Assembly: GCF_000379105.1 (NCBI RefSeq)
Contig: NZ_KB900609.1
Coordinates: forward strand, 2,142,826 to 2,206,825
Length of the DNA stretch: 64,000 nt
Direction of reading: 5' to 3'
Source: Methylobacterium sp. WSM2598
GTDB taxonomy: Bacteria; Pseudomonadota; Alphaproteobacteria; Rhizobiales; Beijerinckiaceae
Shown here: positions 46,687-55,962 of the stretch, piece by piece
Layout of the letters: the number at the start of each line of letters is the position of its first letter
How positions within the stretch are numbered: position 1 is the first letter of the stretch
Made by a program: the position numbers and the translations under genes
Notes under the pieces: generated by a model
The model's database searches: none
What the model was told of the DNA's origin: nothing
Seen by the model: only the letters and a program-made list of their open reading frames with translations

Positions 46687-47257
46687 GTGCTGCGATCAGT
46701 TCGACGCCGCCACTCTCCGCCGATTTTCGAGCTTGCTTCGCGGGGAGCGGCGCTGCGGGGCGGGGTCCGCTCGCTCGCCTGGAAGATCCTGTCCTTCGCC
46801 TTCCTGTTCGCCGTCGCAGGCGTGCTTCGTCGCAGGCGTGCTCGGGCGCGGCTTCGCGGTGGTGGCCGCGGAGGTGAAGGAACTGGCCGGCCAGACCGCG
46901 CGGGCGACCGAGCAGATCTCGGGACAGATCGGCCAGATCCAGGGCGCGACGCGCCAGGCGGTGACGGCGATCGGCGGGATCACGGGGCGGATCGGGCAGA
47001 TCCGCAGCGTGGCCTCGGCGATCGCCGCGGCGGTGACCGAGCAGGGGGCGGCGACGCAGGAGATCGTGCGCAACGTGGCGGAGGCGTCGCGCGGGACGCG
47101 GGCGGTGACGGACACGATCGGGGCGGTGGCGGGCGCGGTCGCGCAGACTGGGGAGGCCGCCTCCCAGGTGCTGGGCGCGGCGAGCGCGCTGTCGCGGCAA
47201 TCCGAGCAGCTCTCCGCCGGGACCGACCGCTTCCTCGCCGGGATCCGCGCCGCCTGA
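46687..47257 (+). pseudogene. Methyl-accepting chemotaxis protein remnant, frame broken by a 16-bp duplication
   Basis: The N-terminal part (SLAWKILSFAFLFAVAG, a chemoreceptor-like first membrane helix) is in one frame; the rest is the C-terminal signalling domain (GRGFAVVAAEVKELAGQTA, then TEQGAATQEIVRNVAEAS), in another frame, ending at 47257. At the junction the unit cgtcgcaggcgtgctt is doubled (46812-46843). Removing one copy brings both parts into one frame (AVAGVLGRGFAVV). Even then the sensory and HAMP regions would be missing, so the gene was already shortened before the duplication. Confidence 0.8.
46812..46843. repeat. Two 16-bp tandem repeats in the chemoreceptor remnant
   Basis: cgtcgcaggcgtgctt followed directly by the same sequence with one final change (t to c). 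It is the cause of the frameshift described for the enclosing pseudogene. Confidence 0.9.
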
Positions 47258-47266
47258 GGCGGTCCG

Positions 47267-48037
47267 CTACTCGGCCGCGGCCTCGAGCGCCCTGTCGTAG
47301 GCGCCCGAGGCCAGGGCGGCCTTGAGCCAGCCGTCAACCGCCGCCTTGAGCGCCGGGTCGCGGCTCATCCAGTAGCCCTTGTCGGCGTGGTCGAAGGAAT
47401 CCGCCACCGTGGCCGGGCAGAGCACGCCGCGGTGGCGCCGCGCCTGGTAATCGACCTCGGCCCCGTCCGTGACCATCAGGTCCGCGCGGCCCTCCGCGAC
47501 CTCCTCGAAGATCGTGCGGTTGTCCGGGTGCAGCCGCACGGCGGCGTGCGGGAAGTGGGCGGCCGCGAAGCGCTCGTTGGTGCCGCCGGGATTGACCACC
47601 ACGCGCACCTCGGCCCGGTCGATCGCCGCGACTCTCGTGTAGGTCCCGGCATCGGCGCAGCGCACGATCGGGCGCTTGCCGTCCGTCATCACCGGCACCG
47701 AGAAATCCGCCACCGCGGCGCGGTCGGACGTCACCGAGACGCCGCCCATGGCGATGTCGAACCGGTCGGCGAGGAGGTCGTCCTTGAGGCCCTTCCAGGT
47801 CGTCGGGACGATCTCGAGCGAGACCCCGAGGCTGCGGGCGAGATCCCGCGCCATCGTGACGTCGGCGCCCTTCACGTCGCCCTCGGCGCGCCTCAGCGAA
47901 TAGGGCGCGTAGTCGCCGGTCAGGCCGACCCGCAGCACCCCCGCCTCGCGGATCGCCGCGAGGGGTCTCGCCGCGGCCGGCGCGGCCGCGAGCGCCGCGG
48001 CCACGATCCCGATCCCGGCCCAGAAAGTCCGGCCCAT
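47267..48037 (-). CDS. Periplasmic binding-protein-like cyclohexadienyl dehydratase (PheC-like)
   Basis: 256 residues from ATG 48037. Signal peptide (~1-24). SBP_bac_3 fold: VLRVGLTGDYAPYSLRRAEG, MGGVSVTSDRAAVADFSVPV, then VVNPGGTNERFAAAHFP and HPDNRTIFEEVAEGRADLM, a combination closely resembling the periplasmic PheC enzyme that converts prephenate or arogenate to phenylpyruvate or phenylalanine. No ABC permease genes adjoin, which supports an enzyme over a transport receptor. Confidence 0.75.
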   Translation of the reverse strand: MGRTFWAGIGIVAAALAAAPAAARPLAAIREAGVLRVGLTGDYAPYSLRRAEGDVKGADVTMARDLARSLGVSLEIVPTTWKGLKDDLLADRFDIAMGGVSVTSDRAAVADFSVPVMTDGKRPIVRCADAGTYTRVAAIDRAEVRVVVNPGGTNERFAAAHFPHAAVRLHPDNRTIFEEVAEGRADLMVTDGAEVDYQARRHRGVLCPATVADSFDHADKGYWMSRDPALKAAVDGWLKAALASGAYDRALEAAAE

Positions 48038-48228
48038 CACCCACCCCCTGCGCTCTGCCCGGCCCCGGCGCGTCCGGCGACGCACCGCGCATCATCGCGG
48101 GCCCCTTCTTCCCGCCTAACAGAGCCGAGAGCGGACACGCTTGCAACGGGGCGGCGGGCGAAGCGCGCCGGCGCGGTTGACAGGCCGGCCCCCGCTGGCG
48201 TCGAAGAGGCGCCATCCGCGGAGGCACG

Positions 48229-49320
48229 ATGACGATCGACGCGAGCGGCGCCGCGCGCCTGGAGGCTTGGCTGTCCCGGAACCGCGCCAAGCTGGTCCAG
48301 GCCGCCCGCATGACGGTGTCGAGCCTCGCCACCTTCGGGCTCGCCGCCGGGCTCGGCCTGCCGCAGGCCTTCTGGGCAGTGATCACCGCGCTGATCGTGA
48401 CCCAGAGCAGCGTCGGCTCCTCGCTGAAGGCCGCCCTCGACCGCTTCCTCGGCTCGGTGCTCGGCGCGGTCTACGGGGGCGCGGTCGCCCTCGCCGTCCC
48501 GCACCAGGGCGGGATCACCACGGCGGTCGCCCTCCTGCTGGCGATCGGCCCGCTCTCCGTCGCGGCGGCGCAGTCGGCGGGGTTCCGGGTCGCGCCGATC
48601 ACCGCGGTGATCGTGCTCCTGAGCACCACCGGCAGCACGCTCGGCCCGATCGCCTTCGCGCTCGACCGGATCCTGGAGGTCGGCCTCGGCTGCGCGATCG
48701 GCCTCGCGGTCTCGCTCGTGGTCGCGCCGGCCCGCGCGGCGCGGGTGGTGCGCGAGCAGGCGGCGCGGACCGCCCGCCTCCTCGCCGATCAGCTGGAGGT
48801 GCTGGCGCGCCGCGACGACGTCGCCATCGACGCGAAGGGGCTGCCGCTGGCGACGCGGCGCAGCCTCGACCGGCTGGAGTTGCTGGTGGGGGAGGCCGCC
48901 CGCGAGCGGCGCAGCCGCCTCGCCGCCGCCCCGGATCCCGAGCCGCTCGCCCGCACGCTCCTGCGCCTGCGCCACGACGTCGTGATGCTGCGCCGGGCCA
49001 CGCGCGAGGCGGATCTCGGCGCCGACCTCGCGGCCCCCTGGGCGGCGGCGGCCTCGGCCGCGGCCGCGCGCCTGCGGGGCATCGCCGCCTGCCTCGAGCA
49101 GGACGGCCGGGCCCCGGAGGAGGATCCGGCCCTGCCGCGGGCGATCGCCGCCTACCGGGCGGCGATCGACGAGATGCGCCGCCGCCGGCTCACCCGCGAC
49201 CTCCCGACCGACGAGGTCGGGCAGATCTTCTGGATCGCCTTCTCGCTCGACCAGATGCGGCGCAACCTCGACGACCTCGCCGAGCGCGCCGCCGAGGGGC
49301 GGGCCGCGCCCGCCGGGTGA
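48229..49320 (+). CDS. FUSC family membrane protein
   Basis: 363 residues. Six predicted helices in residues ~25-165 (FGLAAGLGLPQAFWAVITAL, QSSVGSSLKAALDRFLGSV, the FUSC-type signature), followed by a helical cytoplasmic part rich in Arg and Asp. The family includes aromatic-acid exporters (AaeB) and fusaric acid resistance proteins. Ribosome site GGAGG. Substrate unknown; the divergently placed PheC-like gene makes an aromatic compound conceivable. Confidence 0.82.
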   Translation: MTIDASGAARLEAWLSRNRAKLVQAARMTVSSLATFGLAAGLGLPQAFWAVITALIVTQSSVGSSLKAALDRFLGSVLGAVYGGAVALAVPHQGGITTAVALLLAIGPLSVAAAQSAGFRVAPITAVIVLLSTTGSTLGPIAFALDRILEVGLGCAIGLAVSLVVAPARAARVVREQAARTARLLADQLEVLARRDDVAIDAKGLPLATRRSLDRLELLVGEAARERRSRLAAAPDPEPLARTLLRLRHDVVMLRRATREADLGADLAAPWAAAASAAAARLRGIAACLEQDGRAPEEDPALPRAIAAYRAAIDEMRRRRLTRDLPTDEVGQIFWIAFSLDQMRRNLDDLAERAAEGRAAPAG

Positions 49321-49523
49321 GGCGCGCGGCTCACGGCGCGGCGCGCTTGCGCAGCACCATCTCGCCCCGGAGCAGGACCTTCCGGGGGCGCTGGCCGAAG
49401 ACCGTCTTCACGACGGTCCGGTCCCGGTCGAGGACCAGCACGGGCGGCCCCGCTTGAACATGCCGCGCGGCGGGACGTTGGGGGAGGGCGGCCGGCAGGG
49501 CCGCGCAGTCCCGGAATCACCCG
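49321..49523. other. Intergenic stretch with a possible gene remnant
   Basis: On the minus strand, 49331-49442 reads a protein-like frame (LVLDRDRTVVKTVFGQRPRK) ending RAAP and stop, beginning with a GTG that lacks a ribosome site. Could be the tail of a lost gene. Nothing else is evident. Confidence 0.3.
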
Positions 49524-50153
49524 ATGGCCGAATCCTCCACCGGCGCCGCGCGGGCGGCGCATCGCCGATCCGCGCCCCCGCGGGGCGCCGGGCGCCCGCG
49601 CGGCGCCGCCCCCCCGCGGCGCGACGGTGCGCTGTCGCCGGGCGCGGCGCTCGTCGCGGTCGGGGGCGCGCTCCTGCTCAGCGGGCTGGTCAGCCGCCGC
49701 TACAGCCCCGATCCGAGCCACCCGGACATCGCCCGCTGGTACGGCCGCCTCGATACCCCGTCCTGGAAGCCGCCGGACCCCGTCTTCGCCGGCGGCTGGC
49801 CGGTCCTGCTCACGCTGATGGCGGCGGGCGCCTACCGGCTGATGCGCCAGCCCCGCTCGCCGGCCCGCGACGAGGCGATCGCCCTCTGGGCCCTCACCCT
49901 CGCCCTGGTCACCGCCTACAACAAGGTCTTCTTCGGCGCGCGCAGCCTCACGGGCGGGGTCGCGGAGGGCGCGCTCGTGGTGGCCGCCGGGGCGGGGTTC
50001 ATCGCCCGGGCCGGGCGCGTGGACGGCCTCGCGGCGGCGAGCGGCCTGCCGCTCACCCTGTGGTCGGTGTTCGGCGACGTCCTCACGGAGGATCTGCGGC
50101 GGCGCAACCCGGACCTCGACGGGCGGCAGCCCCCGGGGGACCCGGCCCGATGA
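49524..50153 (+). CDS. TspO/MBR family protein
   Basis: 209 residues. A basic Ala/Pro-rich N-terminal extension (~35 residues) precedes the five-helix TspO fold. Marks: ARWYGRLDTPSWKPPDPVF, AYNKVFFGARSL. TspO proteins bind porphyrins and cholesterol-like ligands and tune stress or pigment responses in alphaproteobacteria. Overlaps the next gene (ATGA). The true start might lie further in. Confidence 0.82.
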   Translation: MAESSTGAARAAHRRSAPPRGAGRPRGAAPPRRDGALSPGAALVAVGGALLLSGLVSRRYSPDPSHPDIARWYGRLDTPSWKPPDPVFAGGWPVLLTLMAAGAYRLMRQPRSPARDEAIALWALTLALVTAYNKVFFGARSLTGGVAEGALVVAAGAGFIARAGRVDGLAAASGLPLTLWSVFGDVLTEDLRRRNPDLDGRQPPGDPAR

Positions 50154-50638
50154 GACCCCACCCCACCCGCGAGGACGCTTCGCCGCGGATCCCCTGGCTC
50201 AGCCTCCTCTACGGCTTCGGGCCGATGCTGCCGCTCGTCGCCGGGGCCGCGGCGGCGCTCGCCAGCGCGGGCGAGACCCGGCGCCTGATCGTCAGCCTCA
50301 CGCTCCTGTGGGGGAGCGCCATCCTCACCTTCCTGTCGGGCGTGCGGCGGGGCCTCAGCTTCCGGACGGTCGGCGGACCGACCGCCACGCAGATCGCCAC
50401 CATGATGGTCCTGTTCGGGCTCGGATTGGCGGCCCTCGCGGGCCTGCTGTTCGGGCGCGCCACCGCCACGACGGCGCTGCTCCTCGCCGGCTACGGCCTC
50501 ATCGTCGTCCTCGATCCCCTGGCGGCCCGGTCCGGCGAGGCCCCGCGCCACTTCGCGCGGCTGCGGCCGATGCAGATCCCGCTCGCGCTGCTCAGCCTCG
50601 CGGCGCTGCTCGCGATCGAACTCGCCGGCCGGGTCTGA
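50150..50638 (+). CDS. DUF3429 membrane protein
   Basis: 162 residues, about five hydrophobic helices. PWLSLLYGFGPMLPLVAGA, SAILTFLSGVRRGLSF and PMQIPLALLSLAALLA fit DUF3429. Starts inside the tspO stop codon (ATGA), so the pair is translationally coupled. Function unknown. Confidence 0.8.
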   Translation: MRPHPTREDASPRIPWLSLLYGFGPMLPLVAGAAAALASAGETRRLIVSLTLLWGSAILTFLSGVRRGLSFRTVGGPTATQIATMMVLFGLGLAALAGLLFGRATATTALLLAGYGLIVVLDPLAARSGEAPRHFARLRPMQIPLALLSLAALLAIELAGRV

Positions 50639-50905
50639 GCGCGGGGTCGATCGCCCGGTCGGGCCGGCACGCGGTGCCCCTTCGCACGACCGACACCAAC
50701 CGTGCGAAGCGCGCGCAGCGACCCCGACCCTTGCGCGCCGGGACGCGCGGCGAGGCGCGACGGCGCGGGCGACGCTCTCGCCGCGATCCCCTGGCGCGGG
50801 AAATCGGCTAGACTGGGCGCGACGGGCCTCGCCGCCCGTCGCCGGCCGCTCGGCCGGCCGGACGGGGCGTGCCGACGCGCCCGCCAGAGGGAAGGACACG
50901 ACGCC

Positions 50906-52534
50906 ATGCTCGGCCTGATGCAGGACTGGCCCCTGCTCATCCACCGCATCATCGACTACGCCGCCTCCCAGCACCGGGACCGCGCGGTGATCTCCCGCTC
51001 GGTCGAGGGACCGATGCACCGGACCACCTACGGAGAGGTGAGGGGGCGGGCGCTGCGGCTCGCCAAGCGGCTGGAGCGGGACGGGATCCGCGCGGGCGAC
51101 CGGGTCGCCACCCTGGCCTGGAACACCTGGCGGCACCTGGAGGCGTGGTACGGCATCACCGGGCTCGGAGCGATCTACCACACGGTCAACCCGCGGCTGT
51201 TCGGCGAGCAGATCGCCTACATCATCAACCACGCGGAGGATCGCATCCTCCTGCTCGATCTCACCTTCGTGCCACTGGTGGAGCGGCTCGCCGAGCAGCT
51301 GCCGACGATCGAGCGCTTCGTGGTGCTGACCGACGCGGCCGGGATGCCGGACACGTCCCTGCGCAACGCGGTCGCCTACGAGGAATGGCTCGCCGAGGCG
51401 GACGCGGATTTCGCCTGGGCGCAGCTCGACGAGCGCAGCGCGGCGGGGCTCTGCTACACGTCGGGCACGACCGGCAATCCGAAGGGCGTGCTCTACTCGC
51501 ACCGCTCCAACGTGCTGCACGCGATGGCCAATAACGGGCCCGACTATATCGGGCTTTCCAGCCGCGACGTGGCGATGCCGGTGGTGCCGCTGTTCCACGC
51601 CAACAGCTGGTCGCTCGCCTTCGCGGCGCCGATGGCGGGGGCGGCCCTGGTCCTGCCGGGGCCGAAACTCGACGGCGCCTCCGTGCACGACCTCCTGGAG
51701 TCGACGGGCGTCACCGTCACGGCGGCGGTGCCGACGGTGTGGCTCGGCCTCCTCCAGCACCTCGACGCGACCGGGGGCCGGATCACGCACCTGAAGCGCG
51801 TGCTGATCGGTGGCTCGGCCTGCCCGCGGGCGATGACGGAGCGCTTCGAGCGGGAGTTCGGCGTGAGCGTCACCCATGCCTGGGGCATGACCGAGATGAG
51901 TCCGATCGGCTCCTTCTGCTCGCTGAAGCCGGAGGTGTCGCAGCTGGAGGGCGAGGCGCGCCTCGACCTCAAGATGAAGCAGGGCTACCCGCCCTTCGGG
52001 GTCGAGTTCCGGCTGACCGACGATGCCGGCCGCGACCTGCCCTGGGACGGCACCACCTTCGGGCGCCTCAAGGTGGCCGGCCCCGCCGTGGCGGCGGCCT
52101 ATTTCCGGGACGACACGCCGATCCTCGACGACCGCGGCTTCTTCGACACCGGCGACATCGCGACGATCGACCCCAACGGCTACATGACGATCACCGACCG
52201 CTCGAAGGACGTGATCAAGTCGGGGGGCGAGTGGATCTCCTCCATCGACCTGGAGAACCTGGCCGTCGGGCACCCGGACGTCGCGGAGGCGGCGGTGATC
52301 GGGGTGGCGCACCCGAAATGGGACGAGCGCCCGCTCCTTGTCGTGGTGCCCAAGCCCGGGCGCGTCCCGGACAAGGACGACATCCTGGCCTTCATGAGCC
52401 CGCGCATCGCCAAGTGGTGGCTGCCGGACGACGTCGTGCTGGTCGAGGAGATCCCCCACACGGCGACGGGCAAGATCCAGAAGACGGCCCTGCGCGACCA
52501 GTTCCGGGACTACCGGTTCCCCGGGACGGCGTGA
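50906..52534 (+). CDS. Medium/long-chain acyl-CoA synthetase (AlkK-like)
   Basis: 542 residues, ANL superfamily. Adenylate-forming motif [19 protein letters not shown] (~183-201), then [37 protein letters not shown] and the C-terminal catalytic Lys in TGKIQK. It activates fatty acids to acyl-CoA through an acyl-AMP. The arrangement matches AlkK-type enzymes for medium or long chains. Strong AGAGGGAAGGA before the ATG. Confidence 0.9.
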   Translation: MLGLMQDWPLLIHRIIDYAASQHRDRAVISRSVEGPMHRTTYGEVRGRALRLAKRLERDGIRAGDRVATLAWNTWRHLEAWYGITGLGAIYHTVNPRLFGEQIAYIINHAEDRILLLDLTFVPLVERLAEQLPTIERFVVLTDAAGMPDTSLRNAVAYEEWLAEADADFAWAQLDERSAAGLCYTSGTTGNPKGVLYSHRSNVLHAMANNGPDYIGLSSRDVAMPVVPLFHANSWSLAFAAPMAGAALVLPGPKLDGASVHDLLESTGVTVTAAVPTVWLGLLQHLDATGGRITHLKRVLIGGSACPRAMTERFEREFGVSVTHAWGMTEMSPIGSFCSLKPEVSQLEGEARLDLKMKQGYPPFGVEFRLTDDAGRDLPWDGTTFGRLKVAGPAVAAAYFRDDTPILDDRGFFDTGDIATIDPNGYMTITDRSKDVIKSGGEWISSIDLENLAVGHPDVAEAAVIGVAHPKWDERPLLVVVPKPGRVPDKDDILAFMSPRIAKWWLPDDVVLVEEIPHTATGKIQKTALRDQFRDYRFPGTA

Positions 52535-52583
52535 GGGGGCGGGAGGGGTTTCGCGGCGCCGCGGACCGCTTTAGGGAGGGGCG

Positions 52584-52622
52584 ATGACCGCTGATCCCGC
52601 GCTCCCCGCATGCGTCGCCTGA
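52584..52622 (+). CDS. Upstream mini-ORF (12 codons) overlapping the DUF1499 start
   Basis: ATG 52584 has a strong AGGGAGGGG ribosome site; the frame MTADPALPACVA ends at 52622, passing over the ATG of the following gene at 52610. The latter has no good ribosome site of its own. This looks like a leader for coupled translation; a frameshift that cut the true start off is the alternative. Confidence 0.4.
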   Translation: MTADPALPACVA

Positions 52623-53389
52623 TCGTCGAGGAGCCCGTCACCCGGGCGGCACCCTGGGCGCTGCGCTGCGGCTGGTTCGCCGTCGCGGTGGTGGCCATCG
52701 CGCTCCTGCTGGTGCGGGATCCGCGGGCCGAGACCGGGCCTGCCCTCGCCGCCCTCGGGGCGGGCATCGCCGTGGCTTTGCTCGCCGTGGCGCTCGCGCT
52801 CGGGGCCTTCGTGCGGGTCTGGAACGAGGGGGCGCGGGGCCTGCGCACCGCCCTGGGCGGCCTCTTCCTCGCGGCGCTCGTCCTCGCCTATCCGGGCTAC
52901 ATGGCGGTCCGCGGGGCAGTGCTGCCGCGGCTCACCGACATCGCCACCGACATCGCCGATCCGCCCTCCTACTCGCGCTCGCGCGCCGCCTACGCGGCGC
53001 GGGGCGGCGCGCTGCCGCCGGAGATCCCGCCCGCCGCCCGCGTTCTGCAGCGCGAGGCCTATCCGCAGATCGCCCCGCTCACCCTGGATCTCGGGCCGAA
53101 CGAGGCCTTCGCCCTCGCCCTCAAGGCGGCCGGGAACCGCAAGTGGCAGGTGATCGAGGCGATCAAGCCGGGCGGGCGGGTCGGCAACGGCCGCATCGAG
53201 GCGGTGGTGCGCTCGCGCCTGCTCGGGCTGCCCTACGACGTCACCGTCCGGGTCAGGCCCCGCGCCGACGGCGCCCGCATCGACGTGCGCTCGGCCGCGC
53301 GCTACGGCGACCGCGATTTCGGCCAGAACGCCGACCACATCCGCTCCTACCTGGAGGAGCTGTCGAACCTCGCGCTGGCGGTGAAGTGA
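52610..53389 (+). CDS. DUF1499 membrane protein
   Basis: 259 residues. Three hydrophobic helices in the first ~110 residues (WFAVAVVAIALLLV, ALLAVALALGAFV, FLAALVLAYPGYMAV), then a DUF1499 domain (NRKWQVIEAIKPGGRVGNG, LLGLPYDVTVRVRP, DFGQNADHIRSYLEEL). Function unknown. Its ATG lies in the upstream mini-ORF. Confidence 0.8.
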   Translation: MRRLIVEEPVTRAAPWALRCGWFAVAVVAIALLLVRDPRAETGPALAALGAGIAVALLAVALALGAFVRVWNEGARGLRTALGGLFLAALVLAYPGYMAVRGAVLPRLTDIATDIADPPSYSRSRAAYAARGGALPPEIPPAARVLQREAYPQIAPLTLDLGPNEAFALALKAAGNRKWQVIEAIKPGGRVGNGRIEAVVRSRLLGLPYDVTVRVRPRADGARIDVRSAARYGDRDFGQNADHIRSYLEELSNLALAVK

Positions 53390-53513
53390 CACCGGCGGTC
53401 ATGTCTCATGACCGCTGGGTCCGTTCTCGGATCGTCGCCGAGCCTCTGGTGTCGACGATCCGGGATGGTCAACGGCCCGATGCGTCAGCATTCTGGGGCG
53501 TTGGTACGAGGCG

Positions 53514-54437
53514 TCACGCCGGCCGGTATGTGCCGTCGAGGGCCGGATCCCCGTCCGTCGCGGCCTGCCCGCGGGCGACGAGGTCCTCCAGATGGGCGTA
53601 GACCGACAGCGCGGCCGCCCCGGCGAGCCGGGGATCGAGCCCCTGGTAGATCTCCGCGACGAGCGCCGGGATGGTCCGCCCGCCCGCGCCCAGGCGGTCG
53701 AGGATCGCGGCCTCGCGGGCGCGGCGGTGATGCGCGAGGGCGCGCACGAAGCGCTGCGGCTCGCGCACCGGCCCGCCATGGCCCGGCCAGTAGGTGCGCT
53801 CGGGCCGGCCCCTCAGGCGGTCCAGGGACGCCATGTAGGCCCCCATGGCGCCGTCCGGCGGCGCGACGATGCTGGTCGACCAGCCCATCACGTGGTCGCC
53901 CGAGAGCAGCGCCTCGTCCTCGGGCAGCGCGAAGGCGAGGTGGTTCATGGTGTGGCCCGGCGTCGCGACGGCGACCAGGGTCCAGCCCGGCCCGTCGATC
54001 CGCTCGCCGTCGGCGAGCGCGACGTCCGGCCCGTGGTCGCGGTCGGCGGCCGCGTCGAGGATGGTCCTCTCGCCGCCGCGCACCGCCCGGGCGGCGCGGT
54101 GCGGGCCGCACCCGACGATCGGCGCGCCGGTCGCGGCCTTCAGCGCGCGCGCGGCCGGCGAGTGGTCGCGATGCGTGTGGGTCACCGCGATGGCCGCCAC
54201 GGTCTCGTCGCCGAGCGCGGCGAGGAGGGCCTCGACGTGGCCCGGCTCCTCGGGACCGGGATCGACCACCGCGACCCGGCCGTGCCCCACGATGTAGGTG
54301 CAGGTGCCGGTCTGCGTGAAGGGACCGCCGTTCGGGCAGACGAGGCGGCGGATCAGCGGCGAGACCGCCTCGACCCGCCCGGGCGCGGGCGCGTCGCGGG
54401 AGAAGGCCGGCGGTTCGGCGTCGTCGGAAGCGCTCAC
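53514..54437 (-). CDS. Metallo-beta-lactamase fold hydrolase
   Basis: 307 residues from GTG 54437, which follows GAGGGGGGATC. Metal site: THTHRDHSPAA (His87, His89, Asp91, His92), TPGHTMNHLAF, SGDHVMGWS and WPGHGG. A C-terminal winged-helix-like region (ILDRLGAGGRTIPALVAEIY) is typical of the LACTB2-like subgroup. It hydrolyses an ester, thioester or RNA substrate; not determined. Confidence 0.85.
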   Translation of the reverse strand: MSASDDAEPPAFSRDAPAPGRVEAVSPLIRRLVCPNGGPFTQTGTCTYIVGHGRVAVVDPGPEEPGHVEALLAALGDETVAAIAVTHTHRDHSPAARALKAATGAPIVGCGPHRAARAVRGGERTILDAAADRDHGPDVALADGERIDGPGWTLVAVATPGHTMNHLAFALPEDEALLSGDHVMGWSTSIVAPPDGAMGAYMASLDRLRGRPERTYWPGHGGPVREPQRFVRALAHHRRAREAAILDRLGAGGRTIPALVAEIYQGLDPRLAGAAALSVYAHLEDLVARGQAATDGDPALDGTYRPA

Positions 54438-54573
54438 CCGGGATCCCCCCTCGTCCTCGGCACCGTCCCGGGTTACCGGCGCGGGCGGCGGCTGTCGAGC
54501 GCCGCGCCGAACTGGACCGTGCGGGCCCGCCGCGCTACCGTGACGCGAGCGACGTGATCCCGCTGGATGGGTC

Positions 54574-55011
54574 GTGGCGTACCTGATCGAGACCATCGGC
54601 TGCATCGCGCCCTTCCTGGCGGATCGCCTGCGGGCGGCCGGGATCGCGACCAGCGACGCGCTGCTCGCCCGTGCGGGCGACCCGGCGGACCGGAGGCGCC
54701 TCGCCGACAGCACCGGGATCGACGCGGCGCAATTGCTGCGCTGGGCGGAGCGCTGCGACCTCTTCCGGGTGCACGGCCTCGCCCGCCCGATGGCGGAACT
54801 GCTCGAATCCGCCGGCATCCGCACGGTCGGCGACCTCGCCCGCGAGGAGCCGGCCTCCCTGGGCGGGCGGCTCGCGGCGCTCAACGCCGAGCGCGGCCAC
54901 TGCCCGGTGTCGCCGACGCCGCGCATGGTCGCCGACTGGATCGCGCGGGCGCGCCGGCTCGCGCCGCGAATCGCAGGGGAGCCCGGGGTCGCGGGGGAGC
55001 CCGCGCCCTGA
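54574..55011 (+). CDS. DUF4332 domain protein (helix-hairpin-helix type)
   Basis: 145 residues starting at a GTG. Two helix-hairpin-helix-like repeats: IETIGCIAPFLADRLRAAGI ... DSTGIDAAQLLRWAERCDL and HGLARPMAELLESAGIRTV. DUF4332 proteins are thought to bind nucleic acid because of this fold; no direct evidence here. The last ~15 residues are low-complexity. Confidence 0.78.
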   Translation: MAYLIETIGCIAPFLADRLRAAGIATSDALLARAGDPADRRRLADSTGIDAAQLLRWAERCDLFRVHGLARPMAELLESAGIRTVGDLAREEPASLGGRLAALNAERGHCPVSPTPRMVADWIARARRLAPRIAGEPGVAGEPAP

Positions 55012-55962
55012 TCAGCGGAAGGGCGAGGGGACCACGACGCGCACCGGCGCGAAGCCGGCATCCGTCGCCAGCACCGCGAAGCTCGCCATCTGGGCGACGC
55101 GGACCGGGCGCAGCTCGGCCCGCTGCGCCCGGCCGAGCTCTGCGCGGAAGCTCGCCTGCTCGCGCTCGCGGCGCGACACGTCGAGGGCGCGGTCGAGGTC
55201 CCGGCGCCACGCCGCCGGGAGGATCTCGGCGCGGCGGAACTCGACGAAGCGCGGCCGCACCGTCCCGCTGCGCCCCGTGAAGACCTGCCCGCCGCTCCGG
55301 GTCGCGACCGCGTCGCCGGCGCGCAGGGTCGGGTCGCGGTCGAGGGGCAGGGGAGCCGCGACGAGGGCCCCGTCCGGCCGGCAGGAGCAGCCGGCGACGA
55401 CGCGGCTGCGGTACAGGAAGGCGCTCGCGCCGTCCCGGTAGGGCCGGCCGTCCAGGCCGACCGCGCGGTCGAGCTCCTGCCCGGGATCGACGGTGTAGAG
55501 GCGGGTCTCGGCGCCCGGGCAGGCGGCCGCGCAGGCCGCCTCGTGCGCGGGGGCATCCGCCCTCGTCCGCAGGGTCGCCAAGGGGAACATGTAGCCGTCG
55601 CAGGTGCGCACGCAGACCGAGCGGCTCCCGCCCCTCTCGTGCGGCGCCGGCGGGGCGGCGCGGCCGGCGGCGGCGAGTCTCGGCCGCATCGTCTGGACCG
55701 CGCGCGGCGCCGGGCGCGACGCCCAGCGCCGGCGCGGCGGCGCTTGCGAGGCGCGCGCGGCGCGCGGCGGGGCCGGCCGCACCTCGAAGAGGCGCGGGGC
55801 GGCCGCGCGGGGAGCCGTGCCGAAGAGGAACTCGAAGAGTCCGGCATCATCCGCGGCGCGCACCAGCGTCGTCGTTCCCACCGCCCCGCCGAGCCCGATC
55901 AGCGCCCCGAGCAGGCTCGTGCGCAGCACCGACCGGCCGCTCGACAAAGACCGCATGCCCAT
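55012..55962 (-). CDS. DUF2865 domain secreted protein
   Basis: 316 residues from the ATG at 55962 (GGGGAGAC before it). An N-terminal hydrophobic segment (LRTSLLGALIGLGGAVGTTT) acts as signal or anchor, then a basic Pro/Ala linker, then the DUF2865 core with SVCVRTCDGYMFPLATL and ACAAACPGAETRLYT, the Cys-rich pattern of this Rhizobiales-specific periplasmic family. Stops end to end with the DUF4332 gene. Function unknown. Confidence 0.82.
   Translation of the reverse strand: MGMRSLSSGRSVLRTSLLGALIGLGGAVGTTTLVRAADDAGLFEFLFGTAPRAAAPRLFEVRPAPPRAARASQAPPRRRWASRPAPRAVQTMRPRLAAAGRAAPPAPHERGGSRSVCVRTCDGYMFPLATLRTRADAPAHEAACAAACPGAETRLYTVDPGQELDRAVGLDGRPYRDGASAFLYRSRVVAGCSCRPDGALVAAPLPLDRDPTLRAGDAVATRSGGQVFTGRSGTVRPRFVEFRRAEILPAAWRRDLDRALDVSRREREQASFRAELGRAQRAELRPVRVAQMASFAVLATDAGFAPVRVVVPSPFR

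Noticed and set aside
47267-48037. Amino-acid ABC transporter receptor as the identity of the SBP_bac_3 protein
   Set aside because: No permease or ATPase gene adjoins and the NPGGTNE and HPDN segments fit the PheC enzyme better.
49331-49442. Short minus-strand frame ending RKRAAP
   Set aside because: No ribosome site, no start other than a GTG and no recognised family; recorded only as a possible remnant.
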